Shown: positions 46,330 through 55,178, counted from the first letter of the stretch. The stretch is DNA of 64,000 bases from Anaerobacillus isosaccharinicus (GCF_001866075.3 NZ_CP063356.1:1602164-1666163), one strand, 5' to 3'. A program made the numbers and translations. Notes: generated from the letters alone by a model not told the origin.

Positions 46330-47996
46330 CCTGAATTATTCATACTTCAAAGTTAAGTCATAACAGAAGCAAAAATCATGAAAGTCTCTCACATTAAAAT
46401 CGAATAATATCAATTTGAACTACTTCATTTTTGATTTTAAAAGTATTTCTTGAAAATCACCCATTTTTAGACAGACTACTCCCTTGGTTTAGAATGGAAT
46501 TTCCAGAAATTAGTTAATTATTTAGGTTTACACTATTTTCAGTCTCTGAACTCGTTGAAGTACATTCCAAAAGAATTCTTGGTAAACGAAACTCGAAGCG
46601 AGCTTAAAGTACAGAGAACGTCCTGACTTCACTAGTTTACTGGCAACTTTAATAATTCGGGTGCGTATGGTCTCGATTTGCATGGTCTTTTGTCCTTCAG
46701 GAAAACAGAGGGTACGCAACCAGTTTGTTAAGTTATAAGCTAATAGACTCAACATCATTTTTACTTCGTTTACTTGGAAAGAATGGCTATTCATTTTATC
46801 AAAACCGAACCCATTCTTGGCTTCCTTGATGTAGTTTTCCATCGTTCCTCTTTTTTGATAAGTAAGAACGATTGCTTCAGGAGAAAAGGCATCTACTAAA
46901 TTTGTCACAAAGAAGGAATGGGAAAACAGTAATTCGCCCGCTGGGCGTACCGATTTGATAATTACTTTTCTAGGTTTCGACCAAGAGTTTGCTTGATAGA
47001 TGGTTTCTTCATAATAAATTTCCGTCTTGGAAACATCGGAAATGATAGACGGAGGATGGAGTTCATCTGCGATTCGTTGCAGAATTGCATTTGATTTCAG
47101 ACGAATAACGTAATAAACGCTCTCTCTTTCGCACAAATCATATAAAGCAGGGACAGCGAAACCACTATCACCCCGAAGAAAAGGTGTTGTCTCAGGAAAC
47201 TTTTCGTTGTAATGCTCAATGAGTGGTTGAATAAAATCCACTACACCATTGGACGTATACACGTTTCCAGGTCGTAGCTTTGCTTTGAGGAAATCACCTG
47301 TTACACCATCAAAGGCAACTAATGGATGAAAACCGACTGTTCCATAATGAGTATTGTAAGCCGCAGCTTCTTGATCTCCATAAGTATCGGAATGTGTAGA
47401 ATCCAAATCAAAAATGACTGCCTTCGACTCCCTGAGTTGGTGCACTTTATCAATAAGCTCTTGGTTGGCTTGATTCAATTCTTCCATAGATTGATCGTCG
47501 AAACGTCTAAAAAAGCGAGACAAACTCGGCTGAGAAGCCAATGCATTTGTACCAATGATTTGAGTAAACACAGGATCTCTCGTTAATTGGTCGGCATTAT
47601 CATCATCGGTATAACCAGCAATGATTTGATAAATCTTTTGACGAAGTAAATTTTCATTCGAATGAACATAGTAGCGTCTATTGTCTTTTAGGTTTAAAAA
47701 GCGTGCTAATGTAGAAGAAAAATTTATCTTTTCATCGAATTCTCTAAAAAGGAATTCTCCAGTATCGGATGAGAGTTCTCCTCCGTCGTTAGAAAGTTTA
47801 ATTTTTCGATTGAAATCAAGTGTTAATTGAGGTAAAGTAGCCATTATAAGAACCCTTTCTGTCGGTTATTTGGTCGTACTTTTAACTTAACAGAAATGGG
47901 TTCTTTTTTCATTTATTTGATGCAAGTGAATTTAATAAAAAAGCTTATCAGATAGCCATTAATAACCGATTAAAGATTTTCTATGAATAATTCAGG
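46330..47996 (-). mobile_element. Complete IS1380-family insertion sequence
   Basis: The ends are CCTGAATTATTCATA (46330-46344) and its inverse TATGAATAATTCAGG (47982-47996), perfect 15-bp terminal inverted repeats. A 5-bp direct repeat TAACA flanks both ends. The 1667-bp element carries one intact transposase on the minus strand. It sits between ybaJ and ybaK, genes that are neighbours in B. subtilis. No passenger gene is present. Confidence 0.93.
46528..47844 (-). CDS. IS1380-family DDE transposase
   Basis: A 438-aa transposase, intact from ATG to stop. Candidate catalytic acids are in IFDLDSTHSDTYG (first Asp), PFLRGDSGFA (second Asp) and GTMENYIKEAKNGFG (Glu). These match the IS1380 DDE core. 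Residues 1-130 contain the likely DNA-binding part. The frame shows no decay, and the target duplication is perfect, so the insertion may be young. Confidence 0.93.
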   Translation of the reverse strand: MATLPQLTLDFNRKIKLSNDGGELSSDTGEFLFREFDEKINFSSTLARFLNLKDNRRYYVHSNENLLRQKIYQIIAGYTDDDNADQLTRDPVFTQIIGTNALASQPSLSRFFRRFDDQSMEELNQANQELIDKVHQLRESKAVIFDLDSTHSDTYGDQEAAAYNTHYGTVGFHPLVAFDGVTGDFLKAKLRPGNVYTSNGVVDFIQPLIEHYNEKFPETTPFLRGDSGFAVPALYDLCERESVYYVIRLKSNAILQRIADELHPPSIISDVSKTEIYYEETIYQANSWSKPRKVIIKSVRPAGELLFSHSFFVTNLVDAFSPEAIVLTYQKRGTMENYIKEAKNGFGFDKMNSHSFQVNEVKMMLSLLAYNLTNWLRTLCFPEGQKTMQIETIRTRIIKVASKLVKSGRSLYFKLASSFVYQEFFWNVLQRVQRLKIV

Positions 47997-48103
47997 TAAC
48001 AATATAATCAGTTACATACTTTATTTGCCTTTAGAGTAGCAAATTCCATAGCATTATCAAATCCCCCTTGAATGAAACTAACCTTAAAAGGAGGGGGATA
48101 ACA

Positions 48104-48538
48104 GTGAATGTCATTACTACCTTTGAGGATCGCCGACAAAAAAAACAATGGAATTTTGAAAGACAGGTTTTACGAAAGCTTTCTTTATCAACAATAAGAG
48201 GTTATATTCATACACATTTCCCTTCAGTTTTTGAACATCAAAAAACTGGTGGAAGCTTTGTTGAAGATGCATGTGTTGATTTTGCGATAGATGCTTATTT
48301 GTTAGGGGCTGAGTTTAGTCGTTTCGGTTATTTTGGAGAGTCAGAAGTCTCGGTGCGTAGACGTTGCCAAGAAGAATATGGTGAGCATGTTAACCATCTG
48401 TATCATCAACTGTCAGGGTATCTTTTTAAAAACGATCAAGACGATAACTTTTTTAATTTATGTGAAGGGTTTATTCTTTACTGGTGGGAAAAGGGGTTTC
48501 ACGAAGGTGAAAAACGTTATCGCATGAAATTGCACTAA
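48104..48538 (+). CDS. ybaK: DUF2521 protein YbaK
   Basis: A 144-aa protein beginning MNVITTFEDRRQKKQWNFER, the DUF2521 family of spore-forming Bacillaceae. The function is unknown. GTG 48104 follows the very strong AAGGAGGGGG at 48088-48097; the open frame from 48068 lacks any site. The IS1380 insertion ends only 108 bases upstream, so its native promoter may have been displaced. Confidence 0.88.
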   Translation: MNVITTFEDRRQKKQWNFERQVLRKLSLSTIRGYIHTHFPSVFEHQKTGGSFVEDACVDFAIDAYLLGAEFSRFGYFGESEVSVRRRCQEEYGEHVNHLYHQLSGYLFKNDQDDNFFNLCEGFILYWWEKGFHEGEKRYRMKLH

Positions 48539-48600
48539 TTTAAGTTCATATTTTCTTCCTTGTCCCAATATAATGTATTGAGACGTTAGGAGGGGAATAA

Positions 48601-49317
48601 ATGGGCAAGTGGTTGAAAGGTGGCGTGTTTGCAGCTGGATTTTTATTACTATTATTTTTTATACAATACCAATTTGTCAGTACTGACTCTGGATCAGTAT
48701 GGTCGCTTCCTTTATCGGGGAAAATTATCATTGTTGATGCAGGTCATGGTGGGATAGATGGTGGAGCTAGCTCTAAAGAAGGACTTTTAGAAAAAGATGT
48801 TTCTTTAGAGATTAGTTTAATACTTAGAGATTATTTACAAGAAGCAGGAGCTCTCGTAATTATGTCTCGAGTTGAAGATACGGATTTAGCAGATCCTGCT
48901 ACAAAAGGTGTTAGAAAACGCAAGGTCCAGGATTTAAAGAGAAGAGTTCAGCTTGTAAATGAATCAGATGGAGACATGTTTGTTTCACTACACCTTAATG
49001 CGATTCCTTCCCCACGTTGGTCTGGTGCCCAGACATTTTATAATCGTGCAGTAGATGAAAATGAAAAAGTAGCTAAATTCATACAAGAAGAAATTAGAAC
49101 GAACTTAGAAAATACGAGTAGACTAGCCAAACCAATTGGTAGCGTATACTTATTAAAACATGCACAAATTCCAGGCGCTCTAGTTGAGGTAGGCTTTTTG
49201 TCAAACCCAGAAGAAGCAAGATTGTTAACCACAGAAGAATATCAACAGAAAATAGCAGCTTCTATATATCAAGGGATCATGCGATATTATACAAATGAAC
49301 CAGTTCCTTCTTCATGA
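48601..49317 (+). CDS. cwlD: Spore-cortex N-acetylmuramoyl-L-alanine amidase CwlD
   Basis: A 238-aa zinc amidase needed to make muramic-delta-lactam in spore cortex. Residues 8-22 form a membrane anchor or signal. The zinc ligands and catalytic Glu are seen in DAGHGGIDGGA (His), LEKDVSLEI (Glu), SLHLNAI (His) and LVEVGFLSNPEEA (Glu). GGAGGGG precedes ATG 48601. An upstream TCATATT...AATATAAT pair resembles a sporulation sigma-E promoter, only weakly. Confidence 0.94.
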   Translation: MGKWLKGGVFAAGFLLLLFFIQYQFVSTDSGSVWSLPLSGKIIIVDAGHGGIDGGASSKEGLLEKDVSLEISLILRDYLQEAGALVIMSRVEDTDLADPATKGVRKRKVQDLKRRVQLVNESDGDMFVSLHLNAIPSPRWSGAQTFYNRAVDENEKVAKFIQEEIRTNLENTSRLAKPIGSVYLLKHAQIPGALVEVGFLSNPEEARLLTTEEYQQKIAASIYQGIMRYYTNEPVPSS

Positions 49318-49335
49318 AGAGAAGGCTGGTTTTTT
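49298..49335 (+). terminator. Terminator overlapping the cwlD stop
   Basis: AACCAGTTCCTTCTTC and GAAGAGAAGGCTGGTT pair into a stem-loop followed by TTTT. The stem begins within the last cwlD codons. Confidence 0.8.
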
Positions 49336-49383
49336 AATTATTTTGATCAAAAAGCATAAAAGCCAATGAACTTTTTATTTTGT

Positions 49384-49391
49384 GTTATACT
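49384..49391 (+). promoter_or_regulatory. Extended -10 promoter for salA
   Basis: TG at 49383-49384, one base, then TATACT at 49386-49391 form an extended -10. No -35 box is recognised at the usual place. It lies about 40 bases before salA. Confidence 0.5.
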
Positions 49392-49429
49392 AAAAATGTA
49401 ATCGAATACATAAAGGTGGTGTTTTTACT

Positions 49430-50479
49430 TTGCTTACACAAGAAAGAATTTTAGATGCTTTAAAAAATGTAAAAGAACCGTTTTTGAATAAAAGCATTGT
49501 TGAAATTGATGGAGTAAAAGAAATCAAAATTAAAGAAGGTTTAGTAAGTGTAAAAATTGCAATTTCTAAAACGGGGACTGCTGAACAGATGAAACTTCAA
49601 GGAGAAGTTGTAAATGCTGTTAAGCAAGCTGGCGCGGATTCGGTAGGGTTACGCTTTGAGCAATTCACTGAAGAAGAATTAAGTAAATTGGGAATTGAAG
49701 CACCTAAAGAAGTTAAATCATTATTAGATGAAGGTGTTTCTACAACTTTTATTGCTGTAACAAGTGGGAAAGGTGGAGTTGGTAAATCAACGGTATCAGT
49801 TAACTTAGCAACTTCATTAGCTCGCCTTGGTAAAAAAGTTGGAATCATTGATGCTGACATATATGGCTTTAGTGTTCCAGATATGATGGGAATTGAGGAG
49901 AAGCCAAAGGTAAAAGGAGAAAGAATTTATCCTGTAAATCGTTTTGGTGTACAAGTTATTTCAATGGGCTTCTTTGTACATGATAATTCACCAATCATTT
50001 GGCGTGGTCCGATGTTAGGAAAAATGTTAAATAACTTCTTCACTCAAGTAGAGTGGGATGATTTAGATTATTTAATTTTAGATTTACCTCCTGGAACAGG
50101 GGATGTTGCACTAGATGTTCACACTATGCTGCCAAGTAGTAAAGAGATTATTGTTACTACTCCGCATCCGACAGCGGCATTCGTTGCTGCAAGAGCTGGT
50201 GTCATGGCTATAAAAACAGACCATGAAATCCTCGGTGTTGTCGAAAATATGGCTTATTTTAAAAGCCAGTTAACGGGTGAAAAAGAGTTTGTATTTGGTC
50301 AAGGTGGAGGAGAGCGCTTAGCAAAAGAATTACAAACAGAAATTTTAGCGCAAATCCCGTTAGGACAACCAGAAATTGACGAGAAAGACTTTGCTCCATC
50401 AATTTATGCGACAGAACACCCAATAGGGCAGCTGTATATGAAGATGGCTCAAAAGGTTATTAATAAAATCGAAGGGTAA
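49430..50479 (+). CDS. salA: Mrp/NBP35-family ATP-binding protein SalA
   Basis: A 349-aa protein. An N-terminal MIP18/DUF59 domain (residues 1-85) is followed by a P-loop ATPase with GKGGVGKST near residues 113-121 and DADIYGFSVPDMMG. The C-terminal CxxC found in Fe-S carrying Mrp proteins is absent; B. subtilis SalA also lacks it. SalA represses scoC and so affects exoprotease production; an Fe-S role is uncertain. The start is TTG 49430 after AAAGGTGG. Confidence 0.92.
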   Translation: MLTQERILDALKNVKEPFLNKSIVEIDGVKEIKIKEGLVSVKIAISKTGTAEQMKLQGEVVNAVKQAGADSVGLRFEQFTEEELSKLGIEAPKEVKSLLDEGVSTTFIAVTSGKGGVGKSTVSVNLATSLARLGKKVGIIDADIYGFSVPDMMGIEEKPKVKGERIYPVNRFGVQVISMGFFVHDNSPIIWRGPMLGKMLNNFFTQVEWDDLDYLILDLPPGTGDVALDVHTMLPSSKEIIVTTPHPTAAFVAARAGVMAIKTDHEILGVVENMAYFKSQLTGEKEFVFGQGGGERLAKELQTEILAQIPLGQPEIDEKDFAPSIYATEHPIGQLYMKMAQKVINKIEG

Positions 50480-50526
50480 TTTATTCGGCTCAACGCGTTT
50501 TTCGCTGTTGAGCCATTTTATTTAAG

Positions 50527-50571
50527 AAAAAAAGCTCCCTCTCTTTTAAATATGAGAGTGGAGCTTTAACA
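50527..50571. terminator. Bidirectional terminator between salA and gerD
   Basis: AAAAAAGCTCCCTCTCTTTTA and GAGAGTGGAGCTTT pair, with A-run on one side and T on the other. It serves gerD on the minus strand and perhaps salA on the plus strand. Confidence 0.8.
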
Positions 50572-50574
50572 GAC

Positions 50575-51171
50575 TTACTCTTGCTTTTCATCTTCTTGGT
50601 CTTCGCCTTCCTTTGCTGCTTCCTTCTTCATTTGCTCACTAGCGACTTTTCCTAGGATCTCATTTACTTGTGCCTTAAAATAAGGGCTTTCAAAGGCGTC
50701 AGCCATTATATTCATTACTTGTTGACGGTATTCTTTACTTTTCATTAAATCTAAAGCTGCCTGTTCCATTTCTGGATCTTGCAAAATATCCATCATCATC
50801 CCTTGATACTCTGGATCCTTCATTAGATTTTTAAGGATTTTTTCTACTTCAGTTTGTAAGCTTTCAGCAAAAGCTTTTGCGAATTCAGGATCTTGCATAA
50901 GTTCTTGCCAAAATTCTTTCCCTTTCTCTGAAGTAAGCACTTGTTGAATGGTTTCTTTTACAAGTGCTTGTTCTAATACAATTTCTTGCTTAACTTCTTC
51001 ATCACTTAACACTTCCTGAATTGACTTCTTTCCTTCGTCGGTCTTTAGCATATCAACCATCATTTTTTTGGTACTTTCATAATCAGGTTGACTTCCTTGA
51101 TCCTCTACAGCGGCACAGCTTGTCATGAATAATAGTGATATTATTAAGAGGAGCTTATATAAGCGTTTCAA
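50575..51171 (-). CDS. gerD: Spore germination lipoprotein GerD
   Basis: A 198-aa lipoprotein. Signal peptide residues 1-18 end in the lipobox LFMTSC with Cys19. The mature part is helical and rich in Glu/Lys (MMVDMLKTDEGKKSIQEVL). An acidic Lys/Glu tail ends the protein. GerD organises germinant receptors into the germinosome in the spore inner membrane. Its position between salA and kbaA is the Bacillus order. Confidence 0.92.
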   Translation of the reverse strand: MKRLYKLLLIISLLFMTSCAAVEDQGSQPDYESTKKMMVDMLKTDEGKKSIQEVLSDEEVKQEIVLEQALVKETIQQVLTSEKGKEFWQELMQDPEFAKAFAESLQTEVEKILKNLMKDPEYQGMMMDILQDPEMEQAALDLMKSKEYRQQVMNIMADAFESPYFKAQVNEILGKVASEQMKKEAAKEGEDQEDEKQE

Positions 51172-51385
51172 GGTTTTCGCCCCTTTCCGTATGATTTCTT
51201 TTTTTAATATGGAACAATATAGTGTAATTTATCCAAAATAAAATGAAAAACAAAACATTTTTCAGTTTCCTTTCGATATAAGCGATCTTTTAGGTAATCT
51301 AGAACTGTTGTACTAGCTTTTTATTCAATATATTTGATACAATTAATTGGCTAATTACTTATGGACATAGATGGAGGCTTAAAAC

Positions 51386-51985
51386 GTGAATTCTAGAAAG
51401 GTCGTTTATTTATTTTTCTCAACTTTATTAATTGGGGCTACTAGTGGAGCGTTAGTGGGTTTTATTTTAGATTGGAGAACATACTGGGAAGGACTAATGG
51501 CTGGGGAAGTTGTAGACTTTTTTCTTGTAATCGTATGGTTATTTGGGATAGGGGCTATGTGGACCTTAATTAGTCAGATGGGTTTTTTCGCTTATTTAAC
51601 CGTGCATCGTTTTGCGTTGGGTTTCTTTAAGACCGCTAGAACGTGGAATATGATCCAAGTTGTTATAATAGCTTTTGTGCTTCAAGGGTTAGGGTATTTT
51701 CGATACGTTTCGTTTGGAACTGTAGATGAATCAATTTTAGGGTATATATTAATTCCGCTATTCTTATTAATCTATGGGTTATGTATAGCATATTACAAAA
51801 GTAAACAAACGAATTTCGGTGCATTTATTCCTGCTTTATTTTTTATTGTGGTAGTAACAACGCTTGAATGGTTGCCTGCTTTAAGAGTAAATGATCCAAA
51901 GTGGTTATGGGTATACTTCACCCCATTATTGGTTGCTAATACTTGGCAGCTTTTAGTGTTGCATCGCTTGATTAATCGTAAATAA
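51386..51985 (+). CDS. kbaA: KinB-signalling pathway activator KbaA
   Basis: A 199-aa membrane protein with about six hydrophobic spans (YLFFSTLLIGATSGALVGFI; VVDFFLVIVWLFGIGAMW; YILIPLFLLIYGLCIAYY). It activates KinB, one of the kinases of the sporulation phosphorelay. GGAGG at 51371-51375 precedes ATG 51386. The TAA stop at 51983-51985 lies inside the target duplication of the following IS, so the insertion touched the stop codon without changing the protein. Confidence 0.9.
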   Translation: MNSRKVVYLFFSTLLIGATSGALVGFILDWRTYWEGLMAGEVVDFFLVIVWLFGIGAMWTLISQMGFFAYLTVHRFALGFFKTARTWNMIQVVIIAFVLQGLGYFRYVSFGTVDESILGYILIPLFLLIYGLCIAYYKSKQTNFGAFIPALFFIVVVTTLEWLPALRVNDPKWLWVYFTPLLVANTWQLLVLHRLINRK

Positions 51986-51986
51986 T
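51982..51986. repeat. Target site duplication (left) of IS copy 1
   Basis: ATAAT at 51982-51986 is repeated at 53868-53872. The left copy includes the kbaA stop codon. Confidence 0.85.
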
Positions 51987-53867
51987 AGACTCTCGGAATA
52001 AATGATGAGTTTATCGAAGATTTGTAAAAAATTTACTGGGAATTTCATTAACAGGACAGCAAAGTGATGTGTTTTCATAGTGTTTTCAAAAAAGTGTATA
52101 CCAAATAAGCCTACGGCTGCTATTTTTTAAAAATGACTAGGCGCTCTTAGAAAAGATGATTTCTTGGATGTTCAAAGTCTCTTTCTGACTACTGTACCAA
52201 GCATCTATGTGTTGACACATCATGATTGAATATAAGCGGACATACCACATTTTTGTAGAGCGATGACGCCCAGATTCTAAGTGATAGTCGACTTTTTCTC
52301 TTTTGTTCGAACGTTCAACTGAAGTTCTTCGTTTATAAATCAGTTTCCACTTTTCAGAAGACCTCGGTGTTTTAGTGAACAGACGAAGATTATCTTGCTT
52401 AAACGTATGAAATGTCCGGCCATACTTCGCTTTAGAACACGGAGTGGAACATGTATTTTTCGATCCGCAAGCTAGTGGACAACGCCACTTTTGGCGGTTT
52501 TGAGATATGTCAAAACCGTTGGGTTTCATTTCCTTACCGATTGGACAAATAGGCACGCCTATGGGAGAAATTTGAATATCACTTTCCGTACTGAAGTTTT
52601 TCTTTGTTCGAACATTAAGATCAATAAACGGTTCCACATTATGATGGTCCAGTAATTCGTAAATCGGTTCTGCATCATGTGCGGCATCGAGAAGGATTTT
52701 ATCAATTGTGCCCAAGGTGTACCGTTGCGAAAATTCAATTGAGCTAACCACTAGGCTGACTGAATCATGCCGGGAAGCAGGATGCAGCCGTGGATATAGC
52801 GGCAAGTCGTATTGGCTATCGCTAGTGGATATCATGTAGAGATGATATCCGTTGAAGTACCTCTCCCTTGAACTATCCCAACCTGAGTCGATGTCAGGTT
52901 GAGAATATCGACGAGGATGAGTACAATTCGTTAGTCCTTGGGCACTACAATCACAAATAGGTTTGCTCCTTGGGTATCTCGCTGTTTCCACGGGTGTCCC
53001 ATCTCCAACAACACCAAGGGAATGGGGATCCCCAAGCAAACCCAATCTCGCTGAAACTTCAAGAAATTGAGATTGAAAAAACGCGTATAATTGATCTCCC
53101 GGCAATTGTTTTTGTTTTGAGCCATTGCGTAAATGACGATCCACTAATTTTCTAATAATACCAGGGTTTCTAGGAGTTGCTTTTTCACCCTTTTTCGGTT
53201 TTTTCTTCTTCTTCTTTTTTCGTTTGAGCTTAATAAAAGGTTTTACATTAGCCTTCTCAAAACCTGATAGCCGTCTGAAGAAGTCATAAAAAGTACCGAC
53301 CCCTGGAACATCCCCAGGTTCAAAGCCGCTAAGGATCGTGTAAAGAGGAACACGATGGAGTTGGTTCACCCATTCTGTAATACTCAGGGTCGGACTTGTC
53401 AATAAACACAAAAGATAAGAGCGAAGCATGGAAGCAGGATCACGTGGCTCAGGACCTTTAACTGAATATGAATCATGAAGCCACGTAGTGGTAAACGAAA
53501 GATCCGTGATCCATAACTTCGAGATAATAGTCCAATCTTTTTGTACGAGAGTCAGTATACCGCCTGAGTAATGAGTATTTAATTGGTCTAAAACGAAGTT
53601 TTGATATGAGATATGTGGTATTAGCGCAGGTTTCATTTAAATCCCCCATTTCACCGTATTGTTAGGAAGTCAATTCCTCCTCGGCGATTATTGGGGTTCC
53701 ACTAAAAAGTCAAGTGTTTTTTTAGTTTTTTTATGATATTTTTCAACAATTAATTTCCAATTGAAGAAGAAAACTAAAGTAAAAATCCCACCTAGAAATA
53801 GGAGGGATACAAATAAATTGGTTCAAGAAAACCTTGAGCCACAAGGCTCGGCAAATGCCGAGAGTCT
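51987..53867 (-). mobile_element. Complete 1881-bp insertion sequence, copy 1
   Basis: The ends are AGACTCTCGG (51987-51996) and CCGAGAGTCT (53858-53867), 10-bp terminal inverted repeats (11 if the adjoining T/A are counted), with 5-bp target duplication ATAAT. It holds one intact transposase on the minus strand. The transposase-proximal end has a second palindrome, CTCGGCATTTGCCGAG, next to the terminal repeat. A nearly identical copy begins at 62850 in opposite orientation. The IS family was not assigned. Confidence 0.92.
52137..53636 (-). CDS. DDE transposase of the 1881-bp IS (copy 1)
   Basis: A 499-aa transposase. Candidate catalytic residues are in GVVGDGTPVETARYPR, ILLDAAHDAEPIYELLD and RTSVERSNKREK, an IS4/IS5-superfamily-like DDE pattern. 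A lysine block (about residues 139-152) follows the N-terminal domain. Cysteine pairs lie in ICDCSAQGLTNCTHP and in CPLACGSKNTCSTPCSKAK, perhaps metal-binding. ATG 53636 is 231 bp from the IS end. The frame is intact. Confidence 0.88.
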   Translation of the reverse strand: MKPALIPHISYQNFVLDQLNTHYSGGILTLVQKDWTIISKLWITDLSFTTTWLHDSYSVKGPEPRDPASMLRSYLLCLLTSPTLSITEWVNQLHRVPLYTILSGFEPGDVPGVGTFYDFFRRLSGFEKANVKPFIKLKRKKKKKKKPKKGEKATPRNPGIIRKLVDRHLRNGSKQKQLPGDQLYAFFQSQFLEVSARLGLLGDPHSLGVVGDGTPVETARYPRSKPICDCSAQGLTNCTHPRRYSQPDIDSGWDSSRERYFNGYHLYMISTSDSQYDLPLYPRLHPASRHDSVSLVVSSIEFSQRYTLGTIDKILLDAAHDAEPIYELLDHHNVEPFIDLNVRTKKNFSTESDIQISPIGVPICPIGKEMKPNGFDISQNRQKWRCPLACGSKNTCSTPCSKAKYGRTFHTFKQDNLRLFTKTPRSSEKWKLIYKRRTSVERSNKREKVDYHLESGRHRSTKMWYVRLYSIMMCQHIDAWYSSQKETLNIQEIIFSKSA

Positions 53868-53879
53868 ATAATAGTAGAA

Positions 53880-53927
53880 GGAGGCTGACTCAGGTGTGTA
53901 TGCGCCATGAGTCAGCCTCTTTTTACT
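53880..53927 (+). terminator. Hairpin between IS copy 1 and pdaB
   Basis: GAGGCTGACTCA and TGAGTCAGCCTC are a perfect 12-bp stem followed by TTTTTAC on the plus strand. It is oriented against pdaB; on the minus strand only CTTCT follows. The IS was inserted 12 bases away, perhaps changing the original pdaB terminator. Confidence 0.65.
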
Positions 53928-54684
53928 TAATTTCTGAGCTGTCTGCTTCGGTGCTTGTTATTAATTCTGATACAGAAACAAACTCATAGCCTTTATCTTT
54001 TAGATGATCAATAATTGTTGGAAGTGCCTTATGTGTTTGTTTTACACGATCAGAAGCATGGAACAGAACAATGTCTCCCCCAGTTACGTTATCCATTACG
54101 TTCGAAATGATTTGCTCAACACCTGGGTTTCCGTAGTCCTTAGAGTCTATGCTCCAATGAATGAGCTTATATTTTTGAGCCTCGGCAATTTTTAGAACTC
54201 GTTTGTCAAAGTTACCATTAGGTGGACGAAGTAGTTTTGGTGCTTTATTAGTAAGTTCGTATAAAGTTTGATGAGCTCTTTGGATATCTTTTCTTACCTT
54301 CTCATCTTCCCATTGTGGATAGTTTTCATAGCGATAGCCATGACTTCCGATTTCGTGCCCGTCTTTGACGATACGTTCAACGATATCTGGATGTCTTTCG
54401 GCCCAAGATGCTGACAAGAAGAATGTAGCGTTATTTATTTCCTCATCTTTTAAGATATCCAAAATAGGTATCGCTTTTTCTTCACCCCAGCTAATATTAA
54501 ACGTTAAAGCAATTTTCTTTTCACTTGTCTCGGCCTTATAAATAGCAGTAGCTTCTGCAGAAGGTGAGAAAACAGTAATTTGACTTCTTTCGACATACAA
54601 GACCCCTGCAGTAAAAAATGCAGCAACCACAACGATCATATATTGCTTTATTTTTTTTCCATTCCAAATCCAAATAAAATTCAT
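53923..54684 (-). CDS. pdaB: Polysaccharide deacetylase family sporulation protein PdaB
   Basis: A 253-aa protein with an N-terminal membrane helix (residues 14-30) and a NodB-homology domain (IALTFNISWGEEKAIPILD; DGHEIGSHGYRYENY; LLRPPNGNFDKRV; GDIVLFHASD). The usual catalytic TFDD and the second metal His are not present, as in B. subtilis PdaB (YbaN), which is needed to keep spores stable. AAGGAGG precedes the ATG on the minus strand. Confidence 0.9.
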   Translation of the reverse strand: MNFIWIWNGKKIKQYMIVVVAAFFTAGVLYVERSQITVFSPSAEATAIYKAETSEKKIALTFNISWGEEKAIPILDILKDEEINNATFFLSASWAERHPDIVERIVKDGHEIGSHGYRYENYPQWEDEKVRKDIQRAHQTLYELTNKAPKLLRPPNGNFDKRVLKIAEAQKYKLIHWSIDSKDYGNPGVEQIISNVMDNVTGGDIVLFHASDRVKQTHKALPTIIDHLKDKGYEFVSVSELITSTEADSSEIK

Positions 54685-54714
54685 ACAAGTCCTCCTTGTC
54701 CATTTATCTGCATT

Positions 54715-54745
54715 ATATGTATGCTATTTTAAGGGGGGTTATGAA
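54715..54745 (-). promoter_or_regulatory. Possible sporulation sigma promoter for pdaB
   Basis: On the minus strand, TTCATAA (54745-54739) and CATACATAT (54723-54715) are 15 bp apart, resembling sigma-E/sigma-G promoters. B. subtilis pdaB is a late sporulation gene. Consensus comparison by eye only. Confidence 0.4.
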
Positions 54746-54832
54746 TAAAAAAGGTAAAAGTAGAAAATAATTTGTCAGAGTAGCTTTTTCTTTTGGACTT
54801 ATTTATATTTGCAAAATGAAAGGGAGATTTTG

Positions 54833-55063
54833 ATGCTAGGAGTAATGTTAAATAATAAAGAATCACAAGAAGTAGAATACATGCTAAAAAGAGAATTAGA
54901 AGAGTTATTATTAGATTTAACGGATTCAAGAATAGATGGAATTGTTAAAAGAGCAATGGAAGAGCGTTATAAAATTATTTTTGGATTATATAAACGATTT
55001 GCGTCCCCTAAAGAGTGTTATAAGTATATTAGAAGTAAACACCAGCGCTCTGAAAATGTTTAG
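54833..55063 (+). CDS. Small conserved-looking protein upstream of rrn
   Basis: A 76-aa charged helical protein (MLGVMLNNKESQEVEYMLKR; LLLDLTDSRIDGIVKRAMEE; YKRFASPKECYKYIR). ATG 54833 follows AAAGGGAG at 54820-54827; an ATG at 54809 lacks a site. It lies immediately before the rRNA promoters. I do not recognise a named family. Codon use and the ribosome binding site suggest a real gene. Confidence 0.7.
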   Translation: MLGVMLNNKESQEVEYMLKRELEELLLDLTDSRIDGIVKRAMEERYKIIFGLYKRFASPKECYKYIRSKHQRSENV

Positions 55064-55072
55064 GTTTTTATA

Positions 55073-55102
55073 TTGACATCAGTTATTAGGCTATGTTATA
55101 TT
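55073..55102 (+). promoter_or_regulatory. rrn promoter P1
   Basis: TTGACA at 55073-55078 and TATATT at 55097-55102 are 18 bp apart, with TG one base before the -10. Confidence 0.8.
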
Positions 55103-55148
55103 ATAAAGCGTCGCTGTTGAACGAGTTTAACAAACTTTGAAAAACATG

Positions 55149-55178
55149 TTGACGTCAATCTTTTTGATATGTTATATT
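55149..55178 (+). promoter_or_regulatory. rrn promoter P2
   Basis: TTGACG at 55149-55154 and TATATT at 55173-55178 are 18 bp apart, again with TG one base before the -10. The sequence after P1 and P2 is partly repeated (AAAGCGTCGCTG and AAAGTCGCTG, then AACTTTGAAAAA). Confidence 0.8.

Noticed and set aside
49430-50479. Missing CxxC in the Mrp-type ATPase
   Set aside because: The Bacillus SalA subgroup lacks it as well; not unusual here.
53923-54684. PdaB lacks the catalytic TFDD and second metal His of polysaccharide deacetylases
   Set aside because: B. subtilis PdaB has the same TFNISWG sequence, so this is a family feature and not decay.
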